A stretch of DNA of 64,000 nucleotides from Clostridia bacterium. GTDB lineage: Bacteria > Bacillota > Clostridia > Oscillospirales > Acutalibacteraceae. Made by a program: the position numbers and the translations under genes. Positions 1 to 8,421 of this stretch are shown one piece after another (the first letter of the stretch is position 1; each line of letters starts with the position of its first letter). The stretch lies in assembly GCA_017428625.1 (NCBI GenBank), contig JAFRQM010000006.1:1-64000 (forward strand), given 5' to 3'. The notes beneath the pieces were generated by a model. That model did no database searches. It was not told where the DNA came from and saw only the letters and a list, made by a program, of their open reading frames with translations.

Positions 1-135
1 AGGCATAATAAAAGGCCGCTTTAGCGGCGGCCTGAAAAACATGTGCGATTGGCGGACTTTTCATACATCTTGAGATGTAGCAGGTAAAAGGCCCTTATAG
101 GGCCTCATCAAACCACCAGTTCAACTGGTGGTTTT
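1..135. repeat. Block of four consecutive hairpins (possible IS200/IS605-type end)
   Basis: Four short perfect stems follow one another: 13-19/27-33, 64-70/73-79, 89-95/99-105 and 111-120/124-133. The last has a 10-bp stem (AACCACCAGT) with a 3-nt loop. No ORF is associated with them. Rows of compact hairpins at a boundary are typical of the ends of IS200/IS605 elements or REP-like repeats, but the transposase would lie outside the window. The last hairpin could also serve as the terminator of the operon ending at 151. Confidence 0.45.
111..133 (-). terminator. Probable terminator of the GH2/DUF3798 operon
   Basis: A perfect 10-bp stem with loop TCA lies 18 bp past the stop of the DUF3798 lipoprotein. 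Read on the minus strand it is followed by only a short T-rich stretch (TTTGAT), so termination is plausible but not strong. Confidence 0.45.
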
Positions 136-150
136 GATTTCCTTATTCTT

Positions 151-1281
151 TTATCTGACTTTTTCTATAGCAGGGCAGTAGCCGTAAAATATGTTTGTCG
201 CCTCATTCTGTGTTACGGTGAATCTGCGGCTTTTTGCCGCCTTTTCAAGTTCAGAGGTTATACTGTCTGCAAGAGTGTCTGCCTGACCCTGAAGAATACC
301 GGCAACACCGTAAAACGCCGCGTTTATGAAAGCGGTCATAAGCGGAAAACCGTAAAGGTAAAGCCCCGCCTTTGTGTCTTTTGCCCTGACTGCCTCTTTA
401 ACGGCTGCTTTGTAGTCTGCCGCGCCGTTCATTCCGCCCGGCAGCGATACGCCGTAAGCGCCGCCGAGACCGCTGAAAATACCGGGAAATTCGGGGCAGA
501 TATACATCATTCCGTTTTCATCCGACAACTCAACCAGAGTCTGCTGAACGGTAACATCGGCGGAGAAAAGCGCGACTTTTTCGCCCTTGACGCGTTCTTT
601 GCTTCTGAGATACAGCAGTCTTTCCCTTATGACATCCTTTGCCTTGACAATTCCCGTTTCATCCGTGTATCCGCTGCCCGGGTCATTCGCAAAATCGGCA
701 ACAAAACTTATGCCCGCGTTTTTACATTCCTTCTCAAAAGCGTTCTGTTCGTTAACAACAAGCGGGTTTTCGCTCATTCTCGGGTATGAGAAAAACACAA
801 AATACTCCGCGCCCGCCGCCTTTGCGGCAGAAACAATCTCTTTCGCGGCAGCCGCCCAGTCACAGGCAATAACAAAATCCGCCGCCGAAGCGATTGTGTC
901 AATGTCGTCTTCGGGCTCAACCGCCGCAATAACAAGGTCGGGGTTTACCGCTTTCGCCCTGAGTATTGAAGCGGATGAGAATCTGACCGCCCTCGAGTAG
1001 ATTATAGCTCCCACATCGGGCTGTGTCGCGAGTTCTTCCGAAATTGTCATAATTTCGGGGTCGCCGGGGTGAAGAATCCTCGTGTCGGGCAGTTCCTTGA
1101 GAACAACCGTGTCGGGATACGCTTCATAAAGCGCCTTCGCGGACATATAATCCTCAGGGTATTCGTCTTTCGGCGCGGTGATTATCGCTATTTTCTTTTC
1201 TGTTTTTATCTCTCTGCCGCACGCGCACAACCCGAAAACAAAGCACGCGGCAAGCAGAAATGCTGTTATTCTTCTGAACAT
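151..1281 (-). CDS. DUF3798-type lipoprotein
   Basis: A predicted surface lipoprotein of 376 residues. A hydrophobic N-terminal signal ends in a lipobox (L-C-A-C, Cys about 21). The rest has the alternating alpha/beta pattern of a periplasmic-binding-protein-like fold and resembles the DUF3798 family of Clostridia (for example the early IAIITAP strand). The family has no established ligand. It is the last gene of a three-gene operon, 10 bp after a GH2 glycosidase, so a role in sensing or binding a glycoside is possible, though that is inferred only from the neighbour. Confidence 0.7.
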   Translation of the reverse strand: MFRRITAFLLAACFVFGLCACGREIKTEKKIAIITAPKDEYPEDYMSAKALYEAYPDTVVLKELPDTRILHPGDPEIMTISEELATQPDVGAIIYSRAVRFSSASILRAKAVNPDLVIAAVEPEDDIDTIASAADFVIACDWAAAAKEIVSAAKAAGAEYFVFFSYPRMSENPLVVNEQNAFEKECKNAGISFVADFANDPGSGYTDETGIVKAKDVIRERLLYLRSKERVKGEKVALFSADVTVQQTLVELSDENGMMYICPEFPGIFSGLGGAYGVSLPGGMNGAADYKAAVKEAVRAKDTKAGLYLYGFPLMTAFINAAFYGVAGILQGQADTLADSITSELEKAAKSRRFTVTQNEATNIFYGYCPAIEKVR

Positions 1282-1291
1282 ACCGTTCTCC

Positions 1292-3049
1292 TTACGGAAG
1301 AATCATTTTGCTGTTAATGTCTTTTATGATGTCGGCGTTGATTTTCATAATTTCACGGTCATAGGTGTAAATGCCGTTTACCTCAAACTCAACGTCGCTT
1401 ACCTGTGTGTAAACGGTTGCCGAAAGGCCTTTTTCAATAAGCGGAATAACCTGGTTTTCGTGCAGCCTTCTGTAACCTTCCGTCAGCGATTCCTTGCTGG
1501 CGAATTTAACATAGCCGAAACTTCTCTGAAGGTTCCATACGTGGCCTTTGATGGTTCTGCTGTAGCCGCCGTATTCGCTCAGAACAAACGGCCTTTCCGC
1601 CTGCCTGCGCGCTGTGGGCAGGTGAATCGGGAAAATGTATTTGTGAACGCTCTTGAAGTCGGGCCCGCCCTGGTCGTGCCAGCCGCTCGCGTGGTCAATT
1701 ACCCTTGACGGGTCGTAAGCCTTGACCTGTTCGCCGATTTCTTTGGCGTCAAACTGCCCCCAGCCCTCGTTGAAAGGCACCCAGCAGCCTATGCAGGTGA
1801 AATTGTAAAGGCTGTCAATAACCTCAAAAAGCTCCTGTTTAAACTGCTCGCGCCATTCGGGTTTGTCGCGGTTGAACATTTTATACTGATTGTCTTTCAC
1901 ATGAACATTGATGTTCGGCAGACCGCCCGCATAAATCGGGTTTAGTGCCTTGCCGCCGCTTATCATATCCTGCCATACTATCATTCCCAGACGGTCGCAG
2001 TGGTAATACCAGCGCGCGGGCTCGGTTTTTATGTGCTTTCGCAGCATATTGAAGCCGAGTTTTTTCATCTCTTCTATGTCAAAAATCATCGCTTCGTCGC
2101 AGGGCGCGGTAAGGCCGCCGTCGGGCCAGTAGCCCTGGTCGAGAAGCCCGCGCTGAAAATACGGGGCGTTGTTGAGCATAATGCGGGGTATGCCCGCCAT
2201 ATCTTTGCCGATGCCGAACTTTCGCATACCGAAATAACTTTTAACCGTATCGGCTTCTCCGCCGTCTTCAAGAGTGATTTCAAGGTCATACAGGAACGGG
2301 TCTTCCGGGCTCCACAGGCGCAGGTCGCTTATGGGAATTTCGCAATGCGCACCGATTTCACCGCTGAAAATCTCGGCGCCTTCTTTAAGAACTTTTGCCG
2401 AAAGTTTTCCGCTTTCTCTGCTTGTGTAAACTTTGAGCGACAAAACGCTTTTGTCAATATCGGGAGTGATTCTGATTTTTTCAATGTGATTTGCTGTTAC
2501 GGGCTCAAGCCAGACAGGCTGCCATATACCGGATGTGGATGTGTACCAGAATCCCTTTGATTTGTGAACCTGCTTGCCTCTCTGCTGCCAGCCGGAATCC
2601 GTCGGGTCATAGACTTTTACTATAAGTTCGTTTTCGCCTTCGTTAAGGCAGTCCGTAATGTCAAAAGTAAAAGGGCAGTAGCCGCCGGTATGCCCGCCGA
2701 CTTTTACGCTGTTAACATAAACCTCGCACTGCCAGTCAACCGCCTCAAAGTGCAGAAGCACATTTTTGCCTTTGAATGTTTCGGGCAGAGTAAAATATCT
2801 GCGATACCACAGACGCTCCTCGGGCATAAGCGTGTGCCCCACGCCCGAAAGCAGGCTTTCTATGGCAAAGGGGACGGTTATTCTGCCGTCAAAGTTTTTG
2901 GGTCTTTCGTTTGTGTCGGGAGTTATCGCGTAATCATACTCGCCGTTGAGGCACAGCCACTCGTCCCTTACAAGCTGAGGTCTCGGGTATTCGTTTCTCG
3001 GGCAGGCGGAATCAACGCCGTCGGTCCATCTGGTTTTCAGAACTGTCAT
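1292..3049 (-). CDS. Glycoside hydrolase family 2 protein (beta-galactosidase/beta-glucuronidase-like)
   Basis: A GH2 retaining beta-glycosidase of 585 residues without a signal peptide, so cytoplasmic. An N-terminal jelly-roll sugar-binding domain (about 20-190) and an Ig-like domain (about 190-290) precede a TIM barrel. The acid/base Glu is in WVPFNEGW (E428) and the likely nucleophile in LSEYGG (E492). It is shorter than LacZ and nearer BgaB/GusB-like GH2 enzymes; the substrate cannot be fixed from sequence. The start is supported by GGGAG 8 nt upstream. It lies 18 bp after an unknown lipoprotein and 10 bp before a DUF3798 lipoprotein, apparently one operon. Confidence 0.9.
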   Translation of the reverse strand: MTVLKTRWTDGVDSACPRNEYPRPQLVRDEWLCLNGEYDYAITPDTNERPKNFDGRITVPFAIESLLSGVGHTLMPEERLWYRRYFTLPETFKGKNVLLHFEAVDWQCEVYVNSVKVGGHTGGYCPFTFDITDCLNEGENELIVKVYDPTDSGWQQRGKQVHKSKGFWYTSTSGIWQPVWLEPVTANHIEKIRITPDIDKSVLSLKVYTSRESGKLSAKVLKEGAEIFSGEIGAHCEIPISDLRLWSPEDPFLYDLEITLEDGGEADTVKSYFGMRKFGIGKDMAGIPRIMLNNAPYFQRGLLDQGYWPDGGLTAPCDEAMIFDIEEMKKLGFNMLRKHIKTEPARWYYHCDRLGMIVWQDMISGGKALNPIYAGGLPNINVHVKDNQYKMFNRDKPEWREQFKQELFEVIDSLYNFTCIGCWVPFNEGWGQFDAKEIGEQVKAYDPSRVIDHASGWHDQGGPDFKSVHKYIFPIHLPTARRQAERPFVLSEYGGYSRTIKGHVWNLQRSFGYVKFASKESLTEGYRRLHENQVIPLIEKGLSATVYTQVSDVEFEVNGIYTYDREIMKINADIIKDINSKMILP

Positions 3050-3067
3050 TTATAAAACTCCCTTCAC

Positions 3068-3634
3068 TCAATAATACATATCTTCAAGCAGCCAGGTGCC
3101 GTTTTCATAAGCCGCTTTGCATTTTATGGTTTTTTCTTTCTGCTTTCCGCTTGCGTTGACTTTAATCACCGTAACGGTAAACGAACAGGTCTCGTCATCC
3201 TTTGCCGTTACATCTGTTTTCATACTGCTTAAATCAAAATAAGTGCCTTCGTCTTTCGCTTTTTTATCAGAATAAAGAACGCCGTCTTTTTCGTAATATC
3301 CGCATTTTTCAATGAGTTTTTTCGCCTGTTCTTCCGTATAAACCGACCTGAAAAGAGTGAGCAGCGATTCATAACTGTCAATAGCGTAATCTCTTTCCGC
3401 AGGCTCCGAAACCCTGCCGTTTTCATCCGTCGGGAGCCGCCCGAAAACGGCGACTTTTTCAACAATGTTGAAATTGCCCGTCATAAGCGTTGAAAGAATG
3501 GTTCTGAACCCTTCGCCCACATAAAGTTCCGGCGGAACACCGGGGTCGGAAGGGGTTTCGTCTGTTTTTTTGCCGCAGGCGGCAAACGAGAAAATCATAA
3601 GCGTCGCGAGAAAAAGCGAAAACAACCGTTTCAT
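3068..3634 (-). CDS. Small lipoprotein of unknown function
   Basis: A lipoprotein with a signal peptide and lipobox (FSFAACG), then about 165 mostly beta-rich, charged residues. No family was recognised. The ATG at 3634 is chosen because AGGTGA lies 5 nt upstream; an in-frame GTG at 3643 lies inside that ribosome binding site. It is the first gene of the operon with the GH2 enzyme, behind the promoter at 3666-3694. The C-terminal half, with a conserved-looking charged beta pattern ending near WLLEDMYY, resembles small extracytoplasmic lipoproteins of the DUF4878 or NTF2-like kind, but this is a guess. Confidence 0.75.
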   Translation of the reverse strand: MKRLFSLFLATLMIFSFAACGKKTDETPSDPGVPPELYVGEGFRTILSTLMTGNFNIVEKVAVFGRLPTDENGRVSEPAERDYAIDSYESLLTLFRSVYTEEQAKKLIEKCGYYEKDGVLYSDKKAKDEGTYFDLSSMKTDVTAKDDETCSFTVTVIKVNASGKQKEKTIKCKAAYENGTWLLEDMYY

Positions 3635-3665
3635 AAGCATCACCTGAATATAATATATCTATTCA

Positions 3666-3694
3666 ATTATAGATTATCGGTTTAAAATAGTCAA
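3666..3694 (-). promoter_or_regulatory. Promoter of the lipoprotein-GH2-DUF3798 operon
   Basis: On the minus strand there is TTGACT, a 17-bp spacer and TATAAT (35 box at 3689-3694, 10 box at 3666-3671), just upstream of the lipoprotein start. Confidence 0.7.
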
Positions 3695-3703
3695 TCATTA
3701 TTA

Positions 3704-3741
3704 TTGACATACAAGGCGCCGTTAAACTATAATAATAACGG
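3704..3741 (+). promoter_or_regulatory. Promoter with dyad for the isomerase/PHP operon
   Basis: TTGACA (3704-3709), an 18-bp spacer and TATAAT (3728-3733) are present. An inverted repeat CCGTTA/TAACGG (3719-3724 and 3736-3741) brackets the 10 box, which is a plausible repressor site. No regulator gene is adjacent. Confidence 0.65.
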
Positions 3742-3761
3742 TTAAAAAGGGGGTAATAATT

Positions 3762-4616
3762 ATGTTCAGAAACATTTTCTGTCTCGGCGTCAGCACACAG
3801 TTTGATCTGCCGTTTGATGAACAGATACGGCTTATGCAGCAAAGCGGATTTGACGCGTTTTTCACCCCCTGGGATTATAATATCAGAATGGATGACTATG
3901 TCGCTCTCGCGGAAGAAACGGGCATGATTTATCAGTCTGTTCACGCTCCTTTCGGCAAGGTCGCCGATATGTGGCACGGCAGCCCTCAGCAGCAGGCGGC
4001 GGCGGTTGACGAACTTATTGCCTGCGTGCGCGACTGCGCCAAACACGGCGTCAACATAATGGTTTCTCATGTTTTCATCGGTTTTGACAGAGAATACACC
4101 CCTAACGAGCAGGGGCTTGAAAACTTTGCGAAGGTTATTGACGAGGCGGAAGAACTCGGCGTTAAAATTGCGTTTGAAAACACTGAAGGGCTTGAATATC
4201 TGGACGCCGTTCTATCTGCTTTCGCCCACAGCAAAAGCGCAAAATTCTGCCTCGACACGGGGCATGAAATGTGCTATAACCACCCGCACAATTTAATTGA
4301 GCGCTACGGCGACAGGCTTATAGCCACACACATAAATGACAATCTCGGCATACGCTCAAGGCGCGGCGAAATCACTTACCTTGACGACCTGCATCTTCTT
4401 CCTTTTGACGGCATAAGAAACTGGGACGAAACGGCAAAAGAACTTGACGCCTGCGGCTATAAAGGTATTCTCACTTTTGAACTCAACCGCCTTTCAAAAC
4501 CCGGCAGGCACGAAAACGACGCTTACTCAAAAATGGATATTGAGGAGTTTTTTGCCGAGGCATACAAAAGAGCCTGCCGATTTGCGGCAAAGCGAACAAC
4601 GGGGAAATACAGATGA
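3762..4616 (+). CDS. Sugar phosphate isomerase/epimerase-like TIM barrel protein
   Basis: A 284-residue protein of the xylose-isomerase-like/AP endonuclease 2 TIM barrel superfamily. Metal-ligand signatures of this family are visible: E in KIAFENTEG, D and H in FCLDTGHEM, H in ATHINDN and E in LTFELNR. Such proteins usually isomerise or epimerise sugars, including inositol derivatives, with a divalent metal; the substrate is not determinable here. The start is supported by a GGGGG-rich ribosome binding site about 10 nt upstream. Its stop overlaps the ATG of the PHP phosphatase by 4 nt, indicating translational coupling. Confidence 0.85.
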   Translation: MFRNIFCLGVSTQFDLPFDEQIRLMQQSGFDAFFTPWDYNIRMDDYVALAEETGMIYQSVHAPFGKVADMWHGSPQQQAAAVDELIACVRDCAKHGVNIMVSHVFIGFDREYTPNEQGLENFAKVIDEAEELGVKIAFENTEGLEYLDAVLSAFAHSKSAKFCLDTGHEMCYNHPHNLIERYGDRLIATHINDNLGIRSRRGEITYLDDLHLLPFDGIRNWDETAKELDACGYKGILTFELNRLSKPGRHENDAYSKMDIEEFFAEAYKRACRFAAKRTTGKYR

Positions 4617-5392
4617 TTGCGAATTACCATACACACACCTTCCGCTGCGGGCACGCGGACGGCACCGAGCGGGAATATATAGAAAGAGCCATTGAGGGCG
4701 GAATTAAAATTATGGGCTTTTCGGATCATATAGCATTCCGCTTCCCCGACGGCTATGAATCGGGTTACAGGGTGCAGTTGAACGCCGTTGAGGATTATTT
4801 CAGAACACTCGGCGCCCTGCGTGACGAATACAGAAACGAGATTGAAATCCACATCGGCTGGGAGATGGAATACTACCCGCTTCATTTCAGGCAGATGCTG
4901 AAAAACGCAGTTGAATGGGGCAGCGAATATCTGATTTTAGGTCAGCATTTTATAGGTAATGAATATCCTTACGGCAAATACGTCGGCGAAGGGAAAAACG
5001 GAGAAAAAGAACTCTCCGAATACGTTGACTGCGTAATTGAGGCTGTTGATACAGGCGTATTTACCTATATCTGTCACCCGGATGTTTTTCTTTTCACCGG
5101 AGCGGATGAAATCTATGAAAAAGAAAACCGCCGGCTCTGCAAAGCGGCGGCAAAAGCGGACATAGCACTTGAAATAAACTTTCTCGGCATAAGAGACAAC
5201 CGCCATTATCCCGATGAAAAATTCTGGAAAATCGCGGGCGAAGAAGGCTGCGCCGCCGTTTTCGGTTTTGACGCCCATAAAGCGCAGGCGGCTTATGACG
5301 GCGCTTCACTCGCTCAGGCGCAGCGTATAGTTGAAAAATACGGTCTTAAACTTGCCGAAACGGTAACTCTGAAGCCTTTGAAATTGATATAA
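4613..5392 (+). CDS. PHP-domain phosphatase, histidinol-phosphatase (HisJ/HisK) family
   Basis: A PHP-domain metallophosphatase of 259 residues. The N-terminal YHTHTFRCGHADG, the GFSDH motif, an internal GxEMEYYP, a CHPD motif and the final FGFDAH are the metal-binding motifs of the HisJ/HisK-type histidinol-phosphatases. No other his gene is in the window, and the coupling to a sugar isomerase-like gene makes a sugar-phosphate phosphatase role equally possible. The start overlaps the previous stop (ATGA). Confidence 0.85.
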   Translation: MIANYHTHTFRCGHADGTEREYIERAIEGGIKIMGFSDHIAFRFPDGYESGYRVQLNAVEDYFRTLGALRDEYRNEIEIHIGWEMEYYPLHFRQMLKNAVEWGSEYLILGQHFIGNEYPYGKYVGEGKNGEKELSEYVDCVIEAVDTGVFTYICHPDVFLFTGADEIYEKENRRLCKAAAKADIALEINFLGIRDNRHYPDEKFWKIAGEEGCAAVFGFDAHKAQAAYDGASLAQAQRIVEKYGLKLAETVTLKPLKLI

Positions 5393-5397
5393 AAAAG

Positions 5398-5467
5398 AAT
5401 GACGATAAATCATCGGGAAACAACTGCGCTCTTGCCTGCAATAAATACCCGTGAAAAATCGTCATTC
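5398..5467 (-). terminator. Terminator of tRNA-Leu with a long imperfect hairpin
   Basis: The arms GAATGACGAT and ATCGTCATTC (5398-5407 and 5458-5467) pair perfectly, with an inner CGGG/CCCG pair. On the minus strand the hairpin is followed by TTTTTT. Between it and the tRNA is another hairpin, TGAAAACA with a GAAA tetraloop (5487-5506). The roughly 60-nt insert makes it larger than a normal terminator; a small processed RNA cannot be excluded. Confidence 0.55.
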
Positions 5468-5526
5468 ATTTAATCGAACGCCCCTGTGAAAACATTTCTG
5501 TTTTCATAACGCAAACGGAACGTTCA

Positions 5527-5613
5527 TGGTGCCGGTGACCGGACTTGAACCGGTACACTGTTGCCAGCGAGGGATTTTAAGTCCCTTGCGTCTGCCAATT
5601 CCGCCACACCGGC
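5527..5613 (-). tRNA. tRNA-Leu (anticodon TAA)
   Basis: An 87-nt class II tRNA with a CCA end encoded at 5527-5529. The acceptor stem pairs GCCGGTG with CACCGGC, the long variable arm is CGCTGGCAACAGTG-like, the T-arm is GGTTCAAGTCC, and the anticodon loop CTTAAAA reads TAA. It is transcribed from a consensus promoter at 5628-5657. Confidence 0.96.
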
Positions 5614-5627
5614 ATATCCGAAAAGTC

Positions 5628-5657
5628 ATTATATAAGAAAAAACTGTTTTTGTCAAT
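5628..5657 (-). promoter_or_regulatory. tRNA-Leu promoter
   Basis: On the minus strand, TTGACA (5652-5657), an 18-bp spacer and TATAAT (5628-5633) lie 14 bp before the mature 5' end. Confidence 0.75.
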
Positions 5658-5710
5658 AACTCTGTAAAGATATTTTACTTTACAAAAGCATGAAGACCGG
5701 AAGAATTGTT

Positions 5711-6364
5711 ATGATTGTTTTGTATGAAGACAGCGCTCTGATTGTATGCGTAAAACCCGCCGGAACGCTCAGCGAAAAAAGCGAAAAACCCAATATGATA
5801 TCAATGATTTCGGAGCGCACAGGCGCCGAACCTTATCCCGTGCACCGCCTTGATAAAGAAACGGGAGGCGTTATGGTTTATGCCGTAACAAAGCAGGCGG
5901 CGGCGTGTCTTTCGGAACAGATAAGGCAGGGGAATGTTGAAAAACGCTACCTCGCGGCAGCACAGGGCGTTTTTGAGAAAAAGAGCGGAGAATTTAACGA
6001 TTTGCTTTTCCGCGACAGGCTCAAAAATAAAACCTATGTTGTTGACCGCCCACGCGCGGGAGTGAAAACAGCTCTGCTCAAATATAATGTTATTGATGAA
6101 AAAAACGGCTTTTCCCTTGCGGATATTATTCTTTGCACAGGCAGAACCCACCAGATAAGAGCGCAGTTTTCGTCAAGAAAACATCCGCTTTTCGGCGACA
6201 GAAAATACGGCGGCTGCGCGGGCGACCTTGCTCTTTTTGCATACCGTCTTGAGTTTACACATCCCGTCAGCGGAGAAAAAATGAAGTTCACTTATCTTCC
6301 CAATTTTACCCTTTCCCCCTGGAATATGTTTGATTATAAAATGATTAAAGACCTGAAGGATTAA
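5711..6364 (+). CDS. RluA-family pseudouridine synthase
   Basis: An rRNA or tRNA pseudouridine synthase of the RluA/RsuA type, about 217 residues. The catalytic motif HRLDKETGG carries the nucleophilic Asp (about residue 48), and the family's C-terminal TGRTHQIRAQ and HPLFGDRKYGG blocks are present. No S4 domain is seen, which fits the short RluA-like clade. The ATG at 5711 is preferred because GGAAG lies upstream and MIVLYED is a typical start; an in-frame ATG at 5690 lacks a ribosome binding site. The target base cannot be assigned. Confidence 0.88.
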   Translation: MIVLYEDSALIVCVKPAGTLSEKSEKPNMISMISERTGAEPYPVHRLDKETGGVMVYAVTKQAAACLSEQIRQGNVEKRYLAAAQGVFEKKSGEFNDLLFRDRLKNKTYVVDRPRAGVKTALLKYNVIDEKNGFSLADIILCTGRTHQIRAQFSSRKHPLFGDRKYGGCAGDLALFAYRLEFTHPVSGEKMKFTYLPNFTLSPWNMFDYKMIKDLKD

Positions 6365-6385
6365 TCCTGCAGGTCTTGGTTTTTA
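6349..6385 (+). terminator. Terminator of the pseudouridine synthase gene
   Basis: Nested arms AGACCTG/CAGGTCT (6349-6355 and 6370-6376) with inner AGGATT/AATCCT overlap the stop codon and are followed by TTGGTTTTT. It lies between convergent genes. Confidence 0.75.
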
Positions 6386-7726
6386 CAGCGAGTTTACAAT
6401 TTTCTTAAAGTGTTCTCCCCGTTCTTCAAAACAGGTGTATTGGTCAAACGAACTTGTTGTGGGCGAGAGCAGAACAGTGTCTCCGCTTTCGGCGATTTTG
6501 TTCGCCTCGGCAACAGCCTCATCAAGAGTTGTTACCACAATGCCGTCGTCGCCGGCAAGTTCTTTAACGAGGCGCGGTCCGCACGCCCCGAAACCGATAA
6601 CCTTTTTGACACAGCCGAGGTGTCTGCGCACATCATCCATCGCAAGCCCTTTCTCAAAACCGCCGAGCAGCAGAAGAACGCCGCGGCCAAACGATTTGAG
6701 CGCCGTAACAGTGGCGTCTGTGTTTGTGCCTTTTGAATCGTTATAGTATTTTATTCCGTTTATTTCGCGAACAAACTCAATTCTGTGCTCCACGCCTTTA
6801 AAGGATGAAACTGCGTCGGTTATTGTTGTGTTGCCGATTCCGAGCGCCTTCGCCGCCGCAACCGCAATAATTATATTCTGCAAGTTGTGTCTGCCGACGA
6901 GTTTAATGCAGTCGAGCGGAAGAACCTTTTCACCGTTTATAACCATAAAGCCGTCTCTGATAAAGCAGTCTGCGTTTTCGTTATCAATGCTGAAACCGTC
7001 AACTCTGCAATTCACGGGGTATTTCTCAACATACTGCGCAAGCACGGGGTCGTCCCTGTTGAGAATAAATACATCGCCGCCCGCCATATTGCGGTAAATC
7101 TCTGTTTTCGATTTGTAGTAATTCTCAAGCCCGCCCATAAAATCAACATGGTCGGGTGTCAGATTGATTATTGTCGCAACCTCAGGGCGGAAGCGGTCAA
7201 TATTGATTAACTGAAAATTGCTTATTTCAAGCGCAATATAATGCCCTTCCTCTTCCATAAGGTTGTTTTCAATAACCGTTTCGCAAAGCGGAATGCCGAT
7301 GTTTCCGCATAGGTGTGCTTTGCCGGGAAACGCTTTGTCAAGTATCTCATAAACAAGCGATGTGGTTGTGGTCTTTCCGTTTGTGCCGGTTATCGCAACA
7401 TAATGCTGGGGCTTCGCGACAATATAAGCAAGTTCAATTTCGGTAATGATTTTTATGCCGCGTTCGTTGAGCCTTTCAATCATCGGCGTGCGAAACGGCA
7501 CCCCGGGGTTTTTCACAACAAGATCAAAATTGCGTTCAAAAACGCTCATATCCTGGTTTACAATCTCAACGCCGAGGGCTTCAAGGTCATCGGCTTCTTT
7601 TATTTCGTCTCTGTTTTTCGCTTCGGAGAGCGTGATTGACGCTCCGAGACGGCGCAAAACCTTTATGGCTGCCATACCGCTTCTCGCGAGACCTATGACA
7701 AGAACTTTTTTACCTTTAAAATCCAT
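6383..7726 (-). CDS. murD: UDP-N-acetylmuramoyl-L-alanine--D-glutamate ligase
   Basis: MurD adds D-Glu to UDP-MurNAc-L-Ala in the cytoplasmic phase of peptidoglycan synthesis. The 447 residues are full length: an N-terminal Rossmann domain (KKVLVIGLARSG), the ATP-binding loop ITGTNGKTTTT (about 113-123), a central domain with INLTPDHVDFMG and HNLQN, and the C-terminal domain starting at YYNDSKGTN. It is the last gene of an operon behind DivIVA-like, signal-peptidase-like and HAD genes; the HAD stop lies 2 bp upstream. Confidence 0.96.
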   Translation of the reverse strand: MDFKGKKVLVIGLARSGMAAIKVLRRLGASITLSEAKNRDEIKEADDLEALGVEIVNQDMSVFERNFDLVVKNPGVPFRTPMIERLNERGIKIITEIELAYIVAKPQHYVAITGTNGKTTTTSLVYEILDKAFPGKAHLCGNIGIPLCETVIENNLMEEEGHYIALEISNFQLINIDRFRPEVATIINLTPDHVDFMGGLENYYKSKTEIYRNMAGGDVFILNRDDPVLAQYVEKYPVNCRVDGFSIDNENADCFIRDGFMVINGEKVLPLDCIKLVGRHNLQNIIIAVAAAKALGIGNTTITDAVSSFKGVEHRIEFVREINGIKYYNDSKGTNTDATVTALKSFGRGVLLLLGGFEKGLAMDDVRRHLGCVKKVIGFGACGPRLVKELAGDDGIVVTTLDEAVAEANKIAESGDTVLLSPTTSSFDQYTCFEERGEHFKKIVNSL

Positions 7727-7728
7727 AA

Positions 7729-8421
7729 TTATTCCTTTTCGGCGCTGTTGAGTTTTTCGATTATCGCCGGTATTTCTTCAACCGTTTCCGCCTGAAGTTC
7801 CGGCTTTTCAATTTCGGGGTAGCACCAGGTCCCTGTTGTTTTTATCCATACGGGAATGTATCCCGCCCTGCGCGAGGCCTCAACATCGTTGAGCGGATTG
7901 TCGCCGATATAAAGACATTCCTCCGCTTTCAGTCGCAGACGCGCCGCCATAATGTCAAACGGTCCTCTCTCAGGCTTGTGAACGCCTATATCCCTTGTTG
8001 CAATAATGCTGTCAAAACAGTCGTCAATACCGACCATTTCAAGTTTTTTGTATTGAAGCTCGTGAGAGCCGTTCGTAATCAGCCCCGTTTTGATTCCGTT
8101 TTCTCGCAGTTTTAAAAGCATAGGTCTTGTAAACGGGAAGGGCACGGCGCAGTGGTGAAATCTGCCGAGCAAAAATGAGCTGTATTCCTCAAAAGACGGC
8201 GGATTCGCGAAAATTCCGCTGTCAATGAGATATGCGTGAATTTTCGGCCAGCCTATGTGAACAAAGTTTTTATCGGCGAATATGAATTTTTCGGCTATAT
8301 ATTCATCGGTTATGCCGTCTGCGATATCAAAATAATGACGGAACTCCTTTGCGATAATCGCAAGTGTCGAATATCTGTCAAATAAAGTGTGGTCAAGGTC
8401 AAATACTGCCGCTTTTATCAT
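7729..8421 (-). CDS. HAD-superfamily hydrolase (YjjG/phosphoglycolate phosphatase-like)
   Basis: A 230-residue HAD phosphatase. Motif I is VFDLDHTLFD (D8, D10), motif II is GLITNGS, the Lys of motif III lies in GVHKPERGPF, and motif IV is YIGDNPLNDV. A helical cap sits between motifs I and II (C1 type). Relatives include pyrimidine 5'-nucleotidases (YjjG) and phosphoglycolate phosphatases; the substrate is unknown. It overlaps the upstream membrane protein gene by 23 bp and abuts murD, so all are co-translated. Confidence 0.85.
   Translation of the reverse strand: MIKAAVFDLDHTLFDRYSTLAIIAKEFRHYFDIADGITDEYIAEKFIFADKNFVHIGWPKIHAYLIDSGIFANPPSFEEYSSFLLGRFHHCAVPFPFTRPMLLKLRENGIKTGLITNGSHELQYKKLEMVGIDDCFDSIIATRDIGVHKPERGPFDIMAARLRLKAEECLYIGDNPLNDVEASRRAGYIPVWIKTTGTWCYPEIEKPELQAETVEEIPAIIEKLNSAEKE

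Noticed and set aside
1..135. Possible CRISPR array from the repeated hairpins
   Set aside because: The four hairpins differ in sequence and spacing, so there is no direct repeat-spacer pattern.
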